64,000 nt of DNA, taken from assembly GCA_963710745.1 (NCBI GenBank), contig CAVQBP010000024.1:62001-126000 (forward strand), read 5' to 3'. Shown one piece after another: positions 54,572 to 64,000 of this stretch; the first letter of the stretch is position 1; each line of letters begins with the position of its first letter. Source of the DNA: CAVQBP01 sp963710745. Its GTDB lineage: Bacteria; Bacteroidota; Ignavibacteria; Ignavibacteriales; Ignavibacteriaceae. The position numbers and the translations under genes are program-made. The notes below the pieces were generated by a model. It searched no databases and was not told where the DNA came from. It was given only the letters and a program-made list of their open reading frames with translations.

Positions 54572-56338
54572 TTAAAACTCATTAACTATCCCGAAATGAA
54601 TCTTTCCCTCTGAGAAAGAATCGCCTTGTGCTAACGCGAAGCTTACTCCGAGTACACCAAGTCCTGTTTCTATCTGAAGGCCTACACCATATCCGATTTT
54701 AAATCCTTCGGTCTTTGGTATACCCTTTTCGGGTTCTGCCTTTCTAAAATAATATCCTGTATCCAAAAAAGGAAACGCATAAGTTCTCTTGGAAAGTAAA
54801 AAACGGTACTCCAGGTTTGACCAGAAAATTCTAGAGCCTAAAAACTGATCTTCTCTATAACCGCGTAAAGAATTAGTTCCTCCAAGCCGGTACAAATCAC
54901 TTATTTCAAAAGATGGTCCATTTAATTCCTTTCCATGCAGCCCTACCGCCGCAACCTGCCTGTTAAAGAATTCATGAAACAGATTTATTCCGACTTCAAT
55001 TCTTTGAAAGTTAACTTTCGTTTGAAGATCCGGTGTAAAATATTGCTGGGGTCCGTAAATTGTTTTTTTGCTGAATGAATATAAATTATTAAATAAAATT
55101 CCTCCGGTAGGTGCATATGGATCATCCCTGGTATCTATTTTAAAATTAATACCTGTAGTTGTGGAATGAGAATTATAAACAGTATATACGGAATTTTCCA
55201 ATTGTGTGGGGATTACTGATTCGGAGGAAATAAAAAAAGAAGCTGAAATATTTTCGGTTGCTAAAAATTCCAGGCCTGCTTCAAATTTTCTTTGGACATA
55301 AGTAGTATCTTGCTTTCTCTGGAAAAAGCTGCCGTTGAAATTAAAAGGATAATCGAAAATCCAGGGTTCAAGATATTTCAATTCAAGTTCCTGGGAAAAT
55401 CGGTCGAACTGCTGCCATCGAATTGCTGCAGCTCTGCCTGTACCAAACAGGTTTCTCAGGCTAACATTTACAAGCCCTGTCAGATAACCGGATTCTCCCG
55501 GTATTGTCGAAGGTATGTAGCCTATTATCCCGTCAAAATTGTTTGTCTGTTTCTCTTTCACTTTTATAAAAAGGACACCTTCATTTTTTGAATTAAAAAA
55601 GAATTCGGGAGTGCTGACCGGTTCAAAAAATCCGAGTCTGTTCAGTTTTGAAGGAAGTTCATCAATTTCTTTTTGTGAATAAGTTTCACCTTTTTCTACT
55701 CTAAGAGCTCTTTTAATCACGTAATCTTTTGTATTTTCATTACCTGAAATTTCTATTTTATCAATTTTACTTTTGTTTTCCTTATCAATTTTTATATGAA
55801 TATCTGCTAAATTTGTATTTGATAAAGAATCCCTGAAAAATATTATTGATGATAGAATAATTTTAGCAAAGGGATAACCATTGTTTTCAAAGTAACTTAA
55901 TGAATTGTGTACCGCATCTTCAAGTAAATCTTTGTCAAATACCTGCCCTTCGAGAAATTCAAATTCATCCAGGACATCATTAGAGTTTATAGAATCGGAA
56001 TACACTAAATATATTTTATTAATATATGATGGTTCTCCTTCGTCAATATTAATGATTAAATCGACCTTTTGGGAATCTGAAGAAAACTCCAGATCGGTCC
56101 CTGAAAACGATGCATTTATGTATCCTATTTGAGCTAAATTAAATGCCAATTTTGATTTTACGGAATCAATTAAACCCGGAAATATTTTCTCTCCTACGCC
56201 TATATTGCTCCAACCGATTATCTGGTTTTTATCAAAAATTTTATTGCCCTCCACTTTAATAGAATTGATCTTCTGAGAATAGGCAATGGAAGACAAGAAG
56301 AGGAACACTAAAAAAATTCTTTTAATTCTATCCCACAT
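54572..56338 (-). CDS. Omp85/BamA-TamA family outer membrane protein
   Basis: This 588-aa protein has a signal peptide (IKRIFLVFLFLSSIAYSQ). POTRA-type repeats occupy about residues 22-250 (INSIKVEGNKIFDKNQI, ISGNENTKDYVIKRALRVEK). A surface-antigen barrel has LYRLGGTNSLRGYREDQF and ends in GIVNEF, the aromatic-end beta signal. Fewer POTRA domains than BamA suggest a TamA-like or accessory paralogue in barrel insertion. It overlaps the upstream sugar kinase gene by 11 bases. Confidence 0.9.
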   Translation of the reverse strand: MWDRIKRIFLVFLFLSSIAYSQKINSIKVEGNKIFDKNQIIGWSNIGVGEKIFPGLIDSVKSKLAFNLAQIGYINASFSGTDLEFSSDSQKVDLIINIDEGEPSYINKIYLVYSDSINSNDVLDEFEFLEGQVFDKDLLEDAVHNSLSYFENNGYPFAKIILSSIIFFRDSLSNTNLADIHIKIDKENKSKIDKIEISGNENTKDYVIKRALRVEKGETYSQKEIDELPSKLNRLGFFEPVSTPEFFFNSKNEGVLFIKVKEKQTNNFDGIIGYIPSTIPGESGYLTGLVNVSLRNLFGTGRAAAIRWQQFDRFSQELELKYLEPWIFDYPFNFNGSFFQRKQDTTYVQRKFEAGLEFLATENISASFFISSESVIPTQLENSVYTVYNSHSTTTGINFKIDTRDDPYAPTGGILFNNLYSFSKKTIYGPQQYFTPDLQTKVNFQRIEVGINLFHEFFNRQVAAVGLHGKELNGPSFEISDLYRLGGTNSLRGYREDQFLGSRIFWSNLEYRFLLSKRTYAFPFLDTGYYFRKAEPEKGIPKTEGFKIGYGVGLQIETGLGVLGVSFALAQGDSFSEGKIHFGIVNEF

Positions 56339-57287
56339 TTAGCTTCTTTATCTTTTTCCCGGCAGGAGAAATTTTTATTTGAGGTTTGATGTTTTCAATT
56401 TCTTCAGGGGATACATTACATGTGTCAAGTCTTTTTGCATTAGCAGCCCCGAGTGAAGAAGCAATAGTCAATGATTCCTCGTAAGGTAAATTATGATGAA
56501 GACCATATACAATACCTGCAGTAAAAGAATCGCCGCTGCCGGTAGAATCTATTGAGTCGTCAGAAGGGTTTTCAATTTCAAATTTAAAATCGAAATTGGA
56601 AGAATAAGTTTTTTTTGAGCCATTGGTAATAAATGTCTGCTTAACACCTGATTCATAAAGATGATTTAAAAATTCCAGTATTTCATTTTTGTTTTTAAGT
56701 GAAATACTTAAGGATTTTTCTAATTCAGATATATTATTATGAACAATAGTCGGCCTGGCATTTATACAATTTTTTAAATGATTTCCATAAGTATCACAAA
56801 CAGATATTTTATCGTATTTATTTGCTGTTTCAATTCCAAACGGGAAAATAGAATCTGTAAAAGGACAAGGAGAACTTCCGGAAAACACCACTATTTCGGA
56901 ATTTTGAATAATTTTTTCCAGCTTAATTTTAAATTCGTCTGTTTCTTTTTCCGTAATTATCGTATCGCTTCCGAAGAAAGTGGTTAAAGATTTATCAGAT
57001 TTATTAAAAATAAGAGCCGCATCTCTGGTTTCATTTTCAGTTCTTATCGATGTAAAGTTTATTTTTTCATTACTTAATAATTCTCTTAAGATTTTTCCGT
57101 TTGTACCCCCGAGAAATGTGAATGAGAGATTTTCAATATTTAATTTATTTAATTGTCTGCTTACATTTATACCTTTACCGCCGGCCGTCAATTCAACTTT
57201 GCCGTTTCTATTCCCTTCCCCGAAAAAAACATTGGAATAAGCATATCGTCTTTCCAAAAGCGGATTTATCGTTATGGTAAGAATCAT
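56328..57287 (-). CDS. PfkB-family sugar kinase (1-phosphofructokinase/tagatose-6-phosphate kinase type)
   Basis: This 319-aa protein starts LTITINPLLERRYA, as in hexose kinases of the FruK/LacC group, where the usual TxTxNPAxD is replaced. It has GGKGINVSRQLNKL, FLGGTNGKIL, the KIS-type region and the catalytic GSGDSFTAGIVYGL. It would phosphorylate a phosphorylated hexose with ATP. It overlaps the Omp85 gene and follows GWxTD by 87 bases. The substrate is not determined. Confidence 0.88.
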   Translation of the reverse strand: MILTITINPLLERRYAYSNVFFGEGNRNGKVELTAGGKGINVSRQLNKLNIENLSFTFLGGTNGKILRELLSNEKINFTSIRTENETRDAALIFNKSDKSLTTFFGSDTIITEKETDEFKIKLEKIIQNSEIVVFSGSSPCPFTDSIFPFGIETANKYDKISVCDTYGNHLKNCINARPTIVHNNISELEKSLSISLKNKNEILEFLNHLYESGVKQTFITNGSKKTYSSNFDFKFEIENPSDDSIDSTGSGDSFTAGIVYGLHHNLPYEESLTIASSLGAANAKRLDTCNVSPEEIENIKPQIKISPAGKKIKKLNVG

Positions 57288-57374
57288 TTTAAATAATCAA
57301 AGAAAATCAAAATTCAGGTTATTTTTTCTCATCCGTTTCCTTCGTTTGGAATATTATCAGGGATCATTTCAATA

Positions 57375-58652
57375 TTAATATCTATACCTGTACCTGTATA
57401 AATCTCCTGTTAAAGGAGTAACTAATCTGTAATCCCCAAATCCTGTTTCATCAACAAAAACGAAACTCTGGTTCAGCTGATAATAATCCCATACTTGATA
57501 AGGTTTAGAATCAACTTCAAACGGATGCCGCTCTATATTGTCAGGATTGCCTAATATTATTAAAACCATTCCTCTGTCAGTTTTCCAGCCTTTCACATAA
57601 TGTGAAAAATTAGCATTCGCAATTGAAACTCTTCTAAAATATTCATTAAATACTTCATTTTCTTCTGTAGACGGAACAGGGTCTTTTTTCTTCCAAAACT
57701 CTCTAAACCTCTCTATTTTTTCGTCTTTTGTTTTTCCGTCATTTATGAAATCTATTTCAGAAGGAGAAGCAATATATACAAGCTGTTCTATTGCTTCATC
57801 AATATCTTTTGCTGTAGAAGGGAAACCAAGCCATCTCGAAACAAAAGGCTGCTTTGCAGTAGCCAGATCATGATCTCCGATATCTCTTAAAGTTACAGAA
57901 ATTTCATAATCTCCCATGCTAATAGTTGAATCGGGGACAGTATAAAAGATCTGGTTTGTTCCTTTTTTCAATTGTTTCATCGTTTTTTCAGAAACAAAAA
58001 CATCATTTTTATTGCTAATATTATATTCAATTTGAAAAACAGAATTTGTATCGGAATATATTTCATAAAATATTAATAAACCGCCTTGCCTGGCCGAAAC
58101 CTGTTTCTTGATATTCGGCAAAATCTTATTCTCTCCATTCACAATAGTTTTTTTCTCAACGATCATAATATCACTTATTGCAAAGTCCGCGGAAACGTCT
58201 CTAACCTTAATTACATCTTCTTTTGAATGAGTTTGACGGGAATCCTTGTCCTCAAATGCAGAACGGAATGTATATTCACCCGGCGGAAGTTCAAAAGAGC
58301 GAAGGCTCAAATTAAAATTACGCGATGAAGTAGTTTGGCTAAAATCTTTGGTTGCAACTTTTTCATTCCATATTTTTTCAGCAATCAACTTCTCTCTTTC
58401 TTTATCAAAGATAGATACCGTCGCAGTGTAGTTAGCTTCAAAATCATCTCCCTTCTTAATAAACTGTATTTCATTATACGGAACTTGTAAAAATACATCA
58501 ACCCTGGTTTTGACGGCTTGATCAGACCTGAAGTCCAGGTATTCATAATTAAATTTACTTGGCTTTAATTCCGCATTTTTGGTTATTTCATCCTGGGCAA
58601 ATAAATTCACTGCGGTAAAAATAATAAATAAGAATAAGTATAGATTTTTCAT
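57375..58652 (-). CDS. GWxTD domain-containing protein
   Basis: This 425-aa exported protein has a signal peptide (NLYLFLFIIFTAVNLFAQ). It is beta-rich, with the C-terminal domain carrying GWKTDRGMVLIILGNPDNIE and YQVWDYYQLNQSFVFVD, which defines the GWxTD family. This family is found mainly in Bacteroidota, Ignavibacteria and related phyla. Function is unknown. It is 15 bases downstream of rimO and likely co-transcribed. Confidence 0.92.
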   Translation of the reverse strand: MKNLYLFLFIIFTAVNLFAQDEITKNAELKPSKFNYEYLDFRSDQAVKTRVDVFLQVPYNEIQFIKKGDDFEANYTATVSIFDKEREKLIAEKIWNEKVATKDFSQTTSSRNFNLSLRSFELPPGEYTFRSAFEDKDSRQTHSKEDVIKVRDVSADFAISDIMIVEKKTIVNGENKILPNIKKQVSARQGGLLIFYEIYSDTNSVFQIEYNISNKNDVFVSEKTMKQLKKGTNQIFYTVPDSTISMGDYEISVTLRDIGDHDLATAKQPFVSRWLGFPSTAKDIDEAIEQLVYIASPSEIDFINDGKTKDEKIERFREFWKKKDPVPSTEENEVFNEYFRRVSIANANFSHYVKGWKTDRGMVLIILGNPDNIERHPFEVDSKPYQVWDYYQLNQSFVFVDETGFGDYRLVTPLTGDLYRYRYRY

Positions 58653-58667
58653 CCTAAGATCCTCCGG

Positions 58668-59963
58668 CTAAGTTACAAATTTACCGAAAAGGTCATACTC
58701 ATTACAATCATAAATTTCAGCAGTATAAAATTTTCCAATCTCAAATTTATAATTATTCTTATTGATCAGGATTTCACCATCTATTTCAGGAGCATGCCTG
58801 TAAGAGCGTCCTACAAAATAATCATTCTCTTTATTTTCCAAAAGAACGCTGAGTTTTTTTCCTAATAAATTTTTATTTTTTTCCAATGAGATCTCCTTTT
58901 GCAATTCCATTAATATGTTTTTTCTTTCTTCTTTCAACTCATCGTTAACCGGATCTCCAAGTATAAAACTTGATGTATTTTCTTCAACAGAAAAAGTAAA
59001 AACCCCCATATTATCAAATTTAATTTCACTAACAAAATTACATAATTCTTTAAAATCATTTTCTGTTTCATTAGGGTATCCTGCTATAAAAGTGGTTCTT
59101 AAAGCAAGATCAGGAATGTTTTCTTTTAATCTGTAAATGAGATCTTTAGTTCTTCCGGCAGTAATTCCTCTACGCATGGATTTTAATACATTATCCGATA
59201 TGTGCTGAAGGGGGATATCAATATAGTTGCAAATTTTAGGATTATTTGCAATTACATCAATTAAGCTGTCGGGAAACTTTGAAGGATATGCATACATTAA
59301 TCTTATCCATTCAATTCCATTTATTTCACTAAGTTCATTTAAAAGATCGCCTAAAATTCTCTTACCATAAATATCAATGCCATAATCAGTTGTATCCTGG
59401 CCAATAATAATTAATTCCCTGGTATTGTTTCTTGCCAGAAATTCAGCTTCCCTGATTAAATCCTCTTTGGTTTTAGATTTATGTTTTCCTCTCATCAAAG
59501 GAATAGCGCAGAAAGAACATGGATGATCGCATCCCTCAGATATTTTTAAATATGCAGTTTGTGAAGGTGATGTCAACAATCTTTCCCCAAGAAGATTATG
59601 CTTTAATTCTCCTCCAAGTTTATTTAAAATTCCTTCATAACTTTCAGTTCCAAAGTAAGCGTCAACTTCAGGAATTTCTTTTACAAGCTCATCCTTATAT
59701 CTTTCGGATAAACAGCCGGCAACTATAACTTTTTTTAATACTCCTTGCTGTTTAAGATTTACAGCATTGATAATAGTATTTATCGATTCCTGTTTTGCAG
59801 ATTCGATAAATCCGCAAGTATTAATTATTACTGTTTCAGCATCATTCGGATTATCCTTTAAATTAAAATTATTCACCTTCAATTGATTTAGAAGTCTTTC
59901 GGAATCAACCGTATTTTTGGAACATCCGAGTGTAAGGACACTAACCTTTTCCTTTTTACGCAT
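58668..59963 (-). CDS. rimO: Ribosomal protein S12 methylthiotransferase RimO
   Basis: This 431-aa radical SAM enzyme has the N-terminal MTTase cysteines in LGCSKNTVDSERL, NTCGFIESAKQES and AGCLSERY. The radical SAM cluster is GCDHPCSFCAIPLMRGKHKS, with DIPLQHISDNVLKSMRRG typical of RimO. A C-terminal TRAM domain ends the protein. It methylthiolates Asp89 of S12. Confidence 0.96.
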   Translation of the reverse strand: MRKKEKVSVLTLGCSKNTVDSERLLNQLKVNNFNLKDNPNDAETVIINTCGFIESAKQESINTIINAVNLKQQGVLKKVIVAGCLSERYKDELVKEIPEVDAYFGTESYEGILNKLGGELKHNLLGERLLTSPSQTAYLKISEGCDHPCSFCAIPLMRGKHKSKTKEDLIREAEFLARNNTRELIIIGQDTTDYGIDIYGKRILGDLLNELSEINGIEWIRLMYAYPSKFPDSLIDVIANNPKICNYIDIPLQHISDNVLKSMRRGITAGRTKDLIYRLKENIPDLALRTTFIAGYPNETENDFKELCNFVSEIKFDNMGVFTFSVEENTSSFILGDPVNDELKEERKNILMELQKEISLEKNKNLLGKKLSVLLENKENDYFVGRSYRHAPEIDGEILINKNNYKFEIGKFYTAEIYDCNEYDLFGKFVT

Positions 59964-60029
59964 ATAAATCCGATATTCTCAGTTTTCTTAAACCTGATTT
60001 TTGCTGCTTAATGATTTTATTATAAGTAA

Positions 60030-60854
60030 TTATCTGCTTATATAAGTGAGGTATAATAGAATAACAGGTGAAGTATAGAATAAGGAATCGAAACGGTCAA
60101 ACATACCTCCATGTCCGGGAATTAAACCGGACGAATCTTTAACTCCGTTATCACGTTTAATTAATGATTCAATCAAATCACCTAGTTGTCCAAATATACC
60201 AATAATAATACCGATGATAACTGCACCGGTAAAAGACATAAAATCGAGAATTAAAATCTTAGCTAAAATTAAAACGATAATTGAGAATAAAAATCCAAAA
60301 ATTGATCCTTCCCAGCTTTTATTGGGACTAACCCTCGGGAATAATTTATGTTTTCCAAGTTTCCTTCCGGCCCAGAATGCAGCAGAATCACAAAGCCATA
60401 TTGCAGCAAAGATAGATATCATTAAAAAACCGCCTCTTTGATATAAATCTCCGATATTTGGGTAGAATTCCCTTATCCCTATTATTGAACTTCCGAATAA
60501 TCCTAGGTAAAAGACACCCAACAAAGTTGCACCTATATTAAGGACTGCAGAGCCCCGATTTCTGAACAATTCTATTAGAAACAATATAACCGAAAAAAGG
60601 AGAAGGAATGAATAAATATCTATGAATGTTCTATAGTAATTAATCAGGAGAATAATTATACCTGTTAACCCGAAAGTCTTATTGGCGGAAATATTTTTAT
60701 TCTTAACCATAATACAAAATTCATGATACGATATTGCAGTTATGGCGATAACAAAAAACAGGAAATAAAAATTTCCGAAATAAGCTGCAGCTATAATTAC
60801 AGGTATAGTTACAACAGCAACAATAATTCTTAAGGCGTGGTTACTCAAAGACAT
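60030..60854 (-). CDS. cdsA: Phosphatidate cytidylyltransferase
   Basis: This 274-aa membrane protein has the family signature SLIKRDNGVKDSSGLIPGHG followed by GMFDRFDSL, plus PNKSWEGSIFG and about eight helices. CdsA makes CDP-diacylglycerol from phosphatidate and CTP, the precursor of membrane phospholipids. It lies 66 bases upstream of rimO. Confidence 0.96.
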   Translation of the reverse strand: MSLSNHALRIIVAVVTIPVIIAAAYFGNFYFLFFVIAITAISYHEFCIMVKNKNISANKTFGLTGIIILLINYYRTFIDIYSFLLLFSVILFLIELFRNRGSAVLNIGATLLGVFYLGLFGSSIIGIREFYPNIGDLYQRGGFLMISIFAAIWLCDSAAFWAGRKLGKHKLFPRVSPNKSWEGSIFGFLFSIIVLILAKILILDFMSFTGAVIIGIIIGIFGQLGDLIESLIKRDNGVKDSSGLIPGHGGMFDRFDSLFYTSPVILLYLTYISR

Positions 60855-60946
60855 TTAATTATCTATTGTAAAAATGAAATTAAGATATGCAGGTCAAATT
60901 ACCAGCATTTAACTTCCCCTGCATATCGGGAACAAATAATAAAAGG

Positions 60947-61306
60947 TTAATTATCCTCGTCATTTTCTTCTTCAGCTTTTTCACTCTTAATTTTTTGGAT
61001 AAAGTTAAGTGCATCAGCAACATCTTCTTTATGAACAAGGAGTTTAATAACTGAAAAATCACCATAAGTCGGAAAGTTTCTATCCTTTTGAGATAATATT
61101 GCAGCAGTAATCCCTGCACTTTCAAGATTATCTTTTATCATCTCAATTTCATAATCAAGATCAGAAGTGTACACTACTTCCCAGTTTTCTTCAGTCCAAT
61201 CCTCAGGTTTGGTAATTAGATTATCATCTACAAGCGGAACACCGCAATCAGGACAAAAAGTTACTCCCTTTACATATTCATAATCACAATTTGGGCAAAC
61301 CGGCAT
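60947..61306 (-). CDS. Zinc-ribbon DUF2007 (putative signal-transducing) protein
   Basis: This 119-aa protein has an N-terminal zinc ribbon CPNCDYEYVKGVTFCPDCG, then a DUF2007 domain (WEVVYTSDLDYEIEMIKDNL, ALNFIQKIKSEK) and an acidic tail. The domain is small and binds unknown partners. It is 8 bases from the CPBP gene. Confidence 0.88.
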   Translation of the reverse strand: MPVCPNCDYEYVKGVTFCPDCGVPLVDDNLITKPEDWTEENWEVVYTSDLDYEIEMIKDNLESAGITAAILSQKDRNFPTYGDFSVIKLLVHKEDVADALNFIQKIKSEKAEEENDEDN

Positions 61307-61314
61307 TTTTCCTC

Positions 61315-62286
61315 CTAAATATTTTTAACCTGTGAATAATACCTTTTAATAAAAACAATTACACCTGAAAAGACTATTAGAAGTAAAATAAAAGAGATAA
61401 TAGTCGAGTTTAAATCTGCTTTACTTTCAACTGTAGAATTTATTAACTCATCATTTCCGAATACAAAATATAATATAATTGCAGCAAAATTATTTAAAAA
61501 ATGAAGAGTCATAGGAATAAATATTGAATTGCTTGTATAGGCAGCAAAACCAAAATACAATCCTAAACCTATAAGCGGAATCAATCCGTATGGATTAAAA
61601 TGATAAAGGCCGAAAAATATAGCTGTAATTAATGCGGCCCAAAACGGTTTTAATTTAAATTCAAAACTTTTTTGAATAAATCCCCGGAACATTGTCTCTT
61701 CACATACTGCGGGTACAATGGAAACAATTATTATTACAAATATTCCCTCCAGAAAATTATTTGTTGAAAGAAGATCTCCATAAGTATTTTCAATCATTTT
61801 GTCCAGTGAATCAAGTGATGACTTAATACTCTGAAAAAAAGGAGATACTTTTGCCAGGTATGCAAAAATATAATTCTGTATGTATAAATAGTTCTGGAGC
61901 AATGGAGTTAAAACTACTATCCCTAAAATGAATATAGCAAATTCTTTCCAATCCGGTAGTTTAAATCTGATTATTGTTGAGACATCTTCATAGATCCATT
62001 TTGCAAAAACTAATGCGGGCAATAATATAAAAAGTATTTGCCCTCCGGCAGTTAACAATCTGAGAGCATTTATCGGGGCACTTTTTAAATCCTTTCCAAA
62101 TATTAATAACGTTATTGTACCGCCGACAATCTGGTATAAAAAGAAAGCTCCGACCAGCCCGATGATTGCTGCGGCAATTGGTGATATAAGTGGTTTAATT
62201 TGTTTTTGAGGTATTTTTGAACTGTCCGAATTATTATTATCAGGACTTTTGTTTTCGTTTTCAGAATTATTTTTTAATTCGTTCAT
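61315..62286 (-). CDS. CPBP-family intramembrane metalloprotease (Abi/Rce1-like)
   Basis: This 323-aa protein has seven to eight helices and the CPBP motifs CEETMFRGF (EExxxR), FFGLYHFNPYG (FxxxH) and MTLHFLNNFAA (HxxxN/B). These glutamate proteases resemble the prenyl protease Rce1 and cleave within membranes. Substrate is unknown. It starts with a low-complexity Asn/Ser/Glu-rich cytosolic stretch (residues 1-25). Confidence 0.9.
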   Translation of the reverse strand: MNELKNNSENENKSPDNNNSDSSKIPQKQIKPLISPIAAAIIGLVGAFFLYQIVGGTITLLIFGKDLKSAPINALRLLTAGGQILFILLPALVFAKWIYEDVSTIIRFKLPDWKEFAIFILGIVVLTPLLQNYLYIQNYIFAYLAKVSPFFQSIKSSLDSLDKMIENTYGDLLSTNNFLEGIFVIIIVSIVPAVCEETMFRGFIQKSFEFKLKPFWAALITAIFFGLYHFNPYGLIPLIGLGLYFGFAAYTSNSIFIPMTLHFLNNFAAIILYFVFGNDELINSTVESKADLNSTIISFILLLIVFSGVIVFIKRYYSQVKNI

Positions 62287-62457
62287 ACAAAAAAAATAAT
62301 AGTTAATTCCTTATGCTCAAATTAGTTAAAACACCTTTAACCTCAAAAATGTGATATATAATTGACGGAATAAATCCATTTGCGAAAGCAGAACTTCACA
62401 GAGGTCTGATATTGCAGGAAAGATATTTTTAATTCAAAGAAACATTTTTAAATGAAA

Positions 62458-63246
62458 TCATTTTTCAGAAGCAATTTTTCCTGCTAGTCCCTGGTAATTT
62501 GTTAATTCAGCATCAATCGAACCAATAACTACTTTAGTTACCACTTTAACCGGAACTTTCAGATTATCATCGGTAAGCCAGACAAGTATGCTCCCTTCAC
62601 TTTTGAAAAGTCCTCCCTCCTGAACTAAGGGTTCAACAATTATACAATGGAATGTACCGGCGGGTACTTCAATTGTTTCTTTACCCAAATAACGAACATC
62701 AAGATTATATACTTTGTCTTTATAAAAATTCTGCAGATGAATCTTATCATTAACTTTCATATTAGAATAATCAAGTGTGCGTGCGTAATAAAATGCGGAC
62801 ATAATATCGTTTACATACTTAGGAATACTATATTCGCCTTCGGTTGTTTTGGCTTTTCCTCTTCTTTGATCGAAAAATGCTGAAAAATCACGGCTATAAC
62901 CGCCTTCTCTAACATGCTGCTCAAAGCGCCACGGAAAGATCCCCTGTGTATCAATAAATGTTTCATATCTGTCGCGTACTTTAAAAATCCAATCGAAGCT
63001 GGGTACAGAATTAACCTGAAATTTTACCTGGTATGCTTCTCTTCCCGATATTCTTTTTATATCAGGAATTTCCATTACGGCTACACCGGCCGTTACAAAG
63101 CCATATTTTATATTGAATGTTAGTTTCTCTCCGACTTTAAATGCATCGTTTTGTATAGTCCTGAATTCATCTTTTTTCTTATCTTTATCTGCGGCATATA
63201 CTGTAAGAAAAAAAAGAAAATATAATATTAAAAATTTTTTAAACAT
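62458..63246 (-). CDS. DUF3108 periplasmic protein
   Basis: This 262-aa protein has a signal peptide (KFLILYFLFFLTVYAADK). DUF3108 features include FKVGEKLTFNIKYGFVTAG, FDWIFKVRDRYETFID and WRFEQHVREGGY. The family adopts a lipocalin-like or TTHB-like beta fold of unknown function. It overlaps the stop of the GT9 gene by 8 bases, suggesting co-expression with envelope glycan genes. Confidence 0.88.
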   Translation of the reverse strand: MFKKFLILYFLFFLTVYAADKDKKKDEFRTIQNDAFKVGEKLTFNIKYGFVTAGVAVMEIPDIKRISGREAYQVKFQVNSVPSFDWIFKVRDRYETFIDTQGIFPWRFEQHVREGGYSRDFSAFFDQRRGKAKTTEGEYSIPKYVNDIMSAFYYARTLDYSNMKVNDKIHLQNFYKDKVYNLDVRYLGKETIEVPAGTFHCIIVEPLVQEGGLFKSEGSILVWLTDDNLKVPVKVVTKVVIGSIDAELTNYQGLAGKIASEK

Positions 63247-64000
63247 TATTTTCTCCGTTATCCGAAATAAAATTATAAATTTTATCTATTTCTTCAACTA
63301 CATCTTTTACTTCTATGCTATTCATACACTGTGATTTAGTACACTGTTCCCTTTCACAATCAGAACATTCTTTTTTAGGCGAAAAAATTATTTTTTTGTT
63401 CGTATATGGTCCCCATCTTTTAGCAGAACATACTAATAAGTTGGGATAAAAACCAACAATATATTTTCCAAGAGCCGCTGCTATATGAAGAGGCCCTGTA
63501 GAATTTGCAACAAAAATATTACATTTGTCAATCAAAGCAATCAATTCAGATAAACTCAAAATACCTGCAAAATTCTTTATTTTATTATTTATTTTCAGTT
63601 TTTCGCATATTTCAATTTCCTGTTCACTTCCGGTCAGCAATATTTGAAATTTATCTTTTTTTGAAAGCTCTTCAACAAGGTACTTAAATTTATTAACCGG
63701 TAAATCAACCGCACTGCCTCCGCTGCCGGGATGAATTATAATTATCAATTTATCATTATTTATGCCATTATCCTCAAAAAGGGTTTTTATTTTTTCTTCA
63801 CTTTTCTTATTAATTGTAAGATTAAAATCTACTTTTCCAGGAGCAACTATTTCATTTATCCCAAAAGCGTTCAATAAATTAACATTGTATTCAAGTTCAT
63901 GCTTTTCAGCATATTTTCTATGTTCGAAAATTTTATGGTTAAATAAAAAAGAATACCATCTGTACCCGGTACCTATTCTGTTTTTTATACCGCTTAAAAA
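63239..64000 (-). CDS. Glycosyltransferase family 9 (heptosyltransferase-like), 5' end cut by window edge
   Basis: The reading frame is open from the window end to the stop at 63239 (253 codons; an internal start at 63874 is not the true start). The first residues read GIKNRIGTGYRWYSFLFNHK, as in the N-terminal half of GT9 enzymes. The C-terminal half has HPGSGGSAVDLPVNKF, FVANSTGPLHIAAALG and the cysteine-rich end CSDCEREQCTKSQC. GT9 enzymes add heptose to the lipopolysaccharide core using ADP-heptose. It would act at the cytoplasmic side of the inner membrane. Confidence 0.9.
   Translation of the reverse strand, partial: FLSGIKNRIGTGYRWYSFLFNHKIFEHRKYAEKHELEYNVNLLNAFGINEIVAPGKVDFNLTINKKSEEKIKTLFEDNGINNDKLIIIIHPGSGGSAVDLPVNKFKYLVEELSKKDKFQILLTGSEQEIEICEKLKINNKIKNFAGILSLSELIALIDKCNIFVANSTGPLHIAAALGKYIVGFYPNLLVCSAKRWGPYTNKKIIFSPKKECSDCEREQCTKSQCMNSIEVKDVVEEIDKIYNFISDNGENNV

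Overview
The window is AT-rich chromosomal DNA from a Gram-negative bacterium of the Bacteroidota/Chlorobiota assemblage, most likely an Ignavibacteria-type organism. This is inferred from a type IX secretion C-terminal signal of the YQNYPNPFNP type on a secreted chitinase-like protein, a GWxTD protein, DUF2911 and DUF3108 proteins, a fused E1 alpha/beta dehydrogenase, and outer-membrane genes (Omp85, Mla, TolC, GT9). No rRNA, tRNA, CRISPR array, integrase or intact insertion sequence was seen. The one structural RNA found is a small bacterial SRP RNA.

Layout. 1-3850: a TetR-controlled efflux operon on the minus strand (TetR, a HlyD adaptor broken by a frameshift, an ABC ATPase, and a TolC protein cut by the window edge). 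It has a sigma70-like promoter inside paired inverted repeats. 3900-9900: scattered housekeeping genes (DUF2911-TPR, NudC-type Nudix, HAD phosphatase, RNase Z-like) plus a 40-residue lipoprotein and an orphan triple NUMOD-like protein in gene-poor DNA. 10000-19100: aldo/keto reductase, NhaC-type antiporter, lipoprotein, M1 peptidase, SRP RNA and a soluble hybrid histidine kinase. 19300-29340: a co-directional tricarboxylic-acid cluster (IDH-family dehydrogenase, HD protein, aconitase, DUF433, MmgE/PrpD, a CitD-CitE fusion, CitF, zinc alcohol dehydrogenase). Its spacers carry an unusual family of tandem octamers and paired hairpins. 29400-37550: a HEAT-repeat protein with a P-type H+-ATPase, a frameshifted phosphoketolase and a fused E1 dehydrogenase. 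37680-46140: NfeD/slipin pair, a small Spy-like protein behind a possible sigma54 site, UvrA and an MlaEFD-type lipid transporter. 46500-52420: T9SS chitinase-like protein with a coupled lipoprotein, and a TRAP transporter split between strands. 52420-64000: a long minus-strand run of envelope and housekeeping genes (YraN, RNase HII, UbiA, Omp85, PfkB, GWxTD, RimO, CdsA, DUF2007, CPBP, DUF3108, GT9).

How genes fit together. The IDH-aconitase-citrate lyase set could connect 2-oxoglutarate, isocitrate, citrate and acetate/oxaloacetate in either direction. Direction cannot be read from the sequence. Phosphoketolase, the E1 dehydrogenase and alcohol dehydrogenase suggest acetyl-level fermentative or mixed metabolism. 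The H+-ATPase, NhaC antiporter and TRAP transporter handle ion gradients and organic acid uptake.

Two otherwise intact genes (hlyD, xfp) each carry what looks like one extra base. Either they are true lesions or the assembly has local indel errors. The features that best deserve a second look are the octamer/hairpin intergenic elements with a truncated four-helix-bundle gene between two of them, the nuclease-less NUMOD protein, and the unusual citrate lyase cluster.
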